Below, piece by piece: positions 8,066-8,086 of a DNA stretch of 8,086 nt (within the stretch, counting starts at the first letter, position 1; each line of letters begins with the position of its first letter). Origin of the DNA: XYC2-FULL-41-22 sp041666465 (GTDB lineage Bacteria > Patescibacteriota > Gracilibacteria > UBA1369 > UBA12470); assembly GCA_041666465.1 (NCBI GenBank), contig JBAYGX010000067.1, positions 1 to 8,086 on the forward strand, given 5' to 3'. The notes under the pieces were generated by a model. That model saw only the letters and a list, made by a program, of their open reading frames with translations. It did no database searches and was not told the DNA's origin. Both the position numbers and the translations under genes were made by a program.

Positions 8066-8069
8066 TCTG
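8054..8069. repeat. Perfect 16-nt inverted repeat over the -35 region (possible operator)
   Basis: The plus strand reads CAGATTGAGCAATCTG: two perfect 7-nt arms around a 2-nt centre. The centre is too short for a stable RNA hairpin loop without opening pairs, and no T-run follows on either strand, so a terminator is less likely. Its position over the -35 of the giant gene's predicted promoter would suit a dimeric regulator. The regulator is not in the window. Confidence 0.5.
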
Positions 8070-8086
8070 GCATACTTAACGCACCG

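Noticed and set aside
8054..8069. The inverted repeat as a rho-independent terminator
   Set aside because: The arms are AT-rich with a 2-nt centre, and neither side is followed by a run of T; only TTGATTT follows on the minus strand.
1..8086. tRNA or rRNA genes, CRISPR arrays, insertion sequences or attachment sites
   Set aside because: Reading both strands, I saw no cloverleaf, no regularly spaced repeats, no transposase motif and no terminal inverted repeats; the window is almost entirely protein coding.

Overview
The window carries two complete protein-coding genes and one that runs off the left edge. They cover almost all of the 8,086 bases. The DNA is AT-rich (about 40% GC on the lines I counted). 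Promoters look bacterial (TATAAT boxes), and no start codon has a clear Shine-Dalgarno sequence. The Elp3 protein has the bacterial form of the radical-SAM signature, not the archaeal or eukaryotic one. It ends on UGA exactly where the family normally ends, so UGA is a stop here. That argues against the UGA-to-glycine lineages (Gracilibacteria, Absconditabacteria). A Patescibacteria/CPR genome such as Peregrinibacteria is a reasonable guess, but only a guess: no taxonomic marker is present.

Layout. Bases 1-516 (minus) hold the N-terminal 172 codons of a class I SAM-dependent methyltransferase that resembles Trm9/ALKBH8. An 88-bp intergenic gap (517-604) has a TATAAT box reading toward the methyltransferase. 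Bases 605-2248 (plus) encode a complete 547-residue Elp3, with radical SAM, zinc-cluster and GNAT acetyltransferase parts. Its last 17 bases overlap, tail to tail, the 3' end of a very large minus-strand gene (2232-8012, 1,926 residues; an ATG at 8033 would give 1,933). That protein belongs to no family I recognise. The last 74 bases carry its probable promoter, an extended -10 box with a perfect 16-nt inverted repeat over the -35 region.

How the genes may work together. In eukaryotes Elp3 (within Elongator) makes 5-carboxymethyluridine at wobble position 34 of tRNA, and Trm9 methylates it to 5-methoxycarbonylmethyluridine. Here an Elp3 and a Trm9-like methyltransferase sit head to head across 88 bp. 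This suggests a compact two-gene mcm5U34 pathway without the other Elongator subunits, and it is the most interesting biological inference in the window. The giant protein has no visible link to tRNA modification. It is long, mostly helical and without an N-terminal signal peptide, with a pair of hydrophobic segments near the N-terminus and a glycine/alanine-rich hydrophobic block in the middle. It may be a membrane-associated or membrane-inserting protein of unknown role.
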